Shown piece after piece: positions 13,861 to 15,179 of a DNA stretch of 15,179 bases. Location: the NCBI GenBank assembly GCA_934394515.1, contig CAKRRU010000061.1, forward strand, positions 1-15,179, written 5' to 3'. The notes under the pieces are model-generated. The model ran no database searches. It was given only the letters and a program-made list of their open reading frames with translations, and was not told the DNA's origin. Each line of letters opens with the position of its first letter. The first letter of the stretch is position 1. The DNA is from an uncultured Acetatifactor sp. (GTDB lineage: Bacteria > Bacillota > Clostridia > Lachnospirales > Lachnospiraceae). The position numbers and the translations under genes were made by a program.

Positions 13861-13903
13861 AATAATAAAAGAGTGATGCTAAATGCATCACTCTTTTATT
13901 ATT
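13861..13903 (-). terminator. terminator after tRNA-Gly(GCC)
   Basis: A perfect 19-base inverted repeat with a TAAAT loop; the outer part of the arm is A/T-rich, giving a TTTTATTATT tail. It begins 4 bases past the tRNA on the minus strand. Being symmetric, it may work in both directions. Confidence 0.88.
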
Positions 13904-13907
13904 TGTA

Positions 13908-13979
<72 letters not shown>

Positions 13980-14081
13980 ATGTTGTACAGGTCAAAACCT
14001 GTATCTTGAAGGTATGAAATTAATTGTGTTGACATCCACCCGCAATCTGATGAATGACTGCTGTGTCTTACAGCAAAGACT

Positions 14082-14110
14082 ATATTACATGATGAATGCC
14101 AAACTGTCAA
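14082..14110 (-). promoter_or_regulatory. sigma-A promoter of tRNA-Gly(GCC)
   Basis: TTGACA (14110-14105), a 17-base spacer and TAATAT (14087-14082). The start should be near 14075, which leaves an unusually long leader of about 95 bases before the tRNA. It contains hairpins GCTGT/ACAGC (14060-14074) and TACAGGT/ACCTGTA (13986-14003). Confidence 0.8.
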
Positions 14111-14147
14111 GCGAATTATTGAAATTTTTCGTAAAATTCCATCAGAT

Positions 14148-14831
14148 TTATTTTTTATCGGTAGTGAGATGGCTGTACTCTCCCTTTCGATTATAAGAAT
14201 CCGTCAGGTAACTCTCATCCGTGAGGATACATTCTATCTCCTGATCGTTCTCTTTATATTGGCTTCTCTTCCGCAGATCTTCTTTGGTATGCTGCTGTTT
14301 CGTCTGTAGAAAGTCTCCGCTATGGGATCCCAGAAAACGCTTCGGCAGACGATCCATCAGCTTTCCGGCTATCTTCTGTACCCTGAAACGTACTTTTGCG
14401 GCAAGCGTCATCGGCACGGCATCCTTCGCCTCCACAGGTCGGAAATAAGTATGCGTCGCCGCGGTCTCCATAGCAGCCTTATTCACGGTAGCTTTGACAC
14501 CCACAGAAGTTCCCGTGACCGTCATTTCCTGTCCCGTGAGCCTACTGCCTGCTCCATTACTTTGGGATACCGCCGACGTATCTGTTTCCTTATTTTCTCC
14601 CCAGATTTTCTGCAAAAGTCGTTTCCCGCCGGTTCCGATCTTCTGTGCCCAGGACATCAGACTCCCTGCAGTATTCTCCTGCAGCGTTTCCGTCGCAAGC
14701 TGCGCTGCCTGTTCCGCTCCCGATTTTGTACCCATGGCACCCGTATCCGTCTGTCCGGTATGTTCATGAATACATCCCGTCACCTGATGAGAATATGTGT
14801 CATGCCCGCTTCCTACGCCACCGATCTGCAT
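14148..14831 (-). CDS. unrecognised Thr/Gly/Gln-rich protein, 227 aa
   Basis: I do not recognise this protein. The N-terminal half (1-125) is rich in Thr, Gly, Ser, Ala and Gln, low in hydrophobics, and has a repeated TGQT word and a single QKIGTGGKRLLQKIWG helix-like stretch (63-78). The region 142-170 is basic (KVRFRVQKIAGKLMDRLPKRF). The C-terminus is polar with tyrosines (LTDESYLTDSYNRKGEYSHL). There is no signal peptide, membrane segment or known motif. The frame opens at 14882, but that ATG has no SD and sits at the predicted transcription start. The ATG at 14831 follows GGAGGGG and is preferred. It has its own promoter and sits alone among tRNA genes. The good SD, promoter and length say it is a real gene. 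Confidence 0.75.
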   Translation of the reverse strand: MQIGGVGSGHDTYSHQVTGCIHEHTGQTDTGAMGTKSGAEQAAQLATETLQENTAGSLMSWAQKIGTGGKRLLQKIWGENKETDTSAVSQSNGAGSRLTGQEMTVTGTSVGVKATVNKAAMETAATHTYFRPVEAKDAVPMTLAAKVRFRVQKIAGKLMDRLPKRFLGSHSGDFLQTKQQHTKEDLRKRSQYKENDQEIECILTDESYLTDSYNRKGEYSHLTTDKK

Positions 14832-14888
14832 AAGCCCCTCCGTTTCTGTCTGTCCGGTCAGCCTGTTCCTGACCCTTTCCATACATAT

Positions 14889-14916
14889 TGTATATCGGAA
14901 GCATTGTTTCTTTCAA
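14889..14916 (-). promoter_or_regulatory. promoter of the unrecognised protein gene
   Basis: TTGAAA (14916-14911), a 16-base spacer and TATACA (14894-14889, within TATACAAT). The expected start near 14882 gives a leader of about 50 bases to the ATG at 14831 and argues against the earlier ATG. Confidence 0.6.
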
Positions 14917-14950
14917 ACAGTCGCATCTTAGAAAACGCGAATTTTGGCAT

Positions 14951-14980
14951 AAAAAAATCCCTTGCATAAATCAAGGGATC
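14951..14980 (-). terminator. terminator after tRNA-Gly(TCC)
   Basis: On the minus strand a perfect 8-base stem ATCCCTTG/CAAGGGAT with a 7-base loop is followed by a run of T's (14956-14951). It ends the tRNA-Phe-tRNA-Gly transcript, 7 bases past the last tRNA. Confidence 0.92.
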
Positions 14981-14985
14981 AAAAA

Positions 14986-15056
14986 AGCGGGTGATGGGAA
15001 TCGAACCCACGTATCCAGCTTGGAAGGCTGGTGTTCTACCATTGAACTACACCCGC
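14986..15056 (-). tRNA. tRNA-Gly (anticodon TCC)
   Basis: Complete 71-base cloverleaf on the minus strand: acceptor GCGGGTG/CACCCGC, anticodon stem CCAGC/GCTGG with loop CTTCCAA, T arm GTGGG-TTCGATT-CCCAT, discriminator T. Anticodon TCC reads GGA and GGG. No CCA is encoded. It follows tRNA-Phe on the same transcript. Confidence 0.95.
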
Positions 15057-15070
15057 ATGTTATATATGAA

Positions 15071-15102
15071 GCAGGGCGGCCATTTTTAAAATGGTGTCCT
15101 GC
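15071..15102 (-). other. hairpin in the spacer between tRNA-Phe and tRNA-Gly
   Basis: GCAGG/CCCTGC outer pairing and CCATTTT/AAAATGG inner pairing, with a small internal loop, make a long hairpin that fills most of the 51-base spacer. No T-run follows in the direction of transcription. It may guide tRNA processing or be a weak attenuator. Confidence 0.5.
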
Positions 15103-15107
15103 AAAAA

Positions 15108-15179
<72 letters not shown>

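Overview
The window looks like chromosome from a spore-forming member of the Clostridia, most likely a gut Lachnospiraceae relative. Supporting signs are a GerA-family germination gene, a YtaF-like membrane protein, strong SD sequences, TTG/GTG starts, sigma-A type promoters, and clostridial-style tRNA genes without an encoded CCA. No species can be named from the sequence alone.

Left part (1-1620). This stretch is visibly richer in A+T than the rest. It holds a two-gene minus-strand module: a 62-residue VbhA-like antitoxin followed by a class I Fic AMP-transferase whose TTG start overlaps the antitoxin gene by 20 bases. Short phased direct repeats lie on both sides (GTTAG four times at 11-base steps; AGTGGTAAG three to four times at 12-13-base steps), with a near-perfect 24-base palindrome and some tiny ORFs at the far left. 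I read this as an acquired islet or the edge of an integrated element; no recombinase gene is present.

Housekeeping block (1626-8181). Minus-strand genes encode an RlmI-like 23S rRNA methyltransferase, an O-antigen-ligase-like membrane protein, an AI-2E/YtvI-type permease, an RluA-type pseudouridine synthase and an RsmF-like rRNA m5C methyltransferase. The last three, in transcription order RsmF-like, RluA-like, permease, form one operon. A plus-strand tRNA-Pro(CGG) lies between the methyltransferase and the ligase-like gene.

Centre (8182-12036). A secreted GH5 cellulase lipoprotein has its own promoter, back to back with the operon promoter. It converges on a minus-strand pair, an ArsB/SLC13-type anion permease followed by a UPF0340 protein. 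A YtaF/MntP-like membrane protein is transcribed divergently from that pair.

Right part (12037-15179). A SpoVAF-like GerA-family germinant-receptor A-type protein follows a large inverted repeat. Next come an unusual structured non-coding stretch with tRNA-like pieces, tRNA-Gly(GCC), an unrecognised 227-residue protein, and a tRNA-Phe(GAA)-tRNA-Gly(TCC) pair that runs off the window.

The least explained elements are: (i) a 14-base sequence next to T-arm-like DNA, found the same distance beyond the terminators of two different tRNA genes, one copy lying in a doubly terminated, hairpin-rich stretch that also repeats a tRNA 3' end; (ii) the repeat-flanked Fic islet; (iii) the orphan Thr/Gly/Gln-rich protein among the tRNAs.
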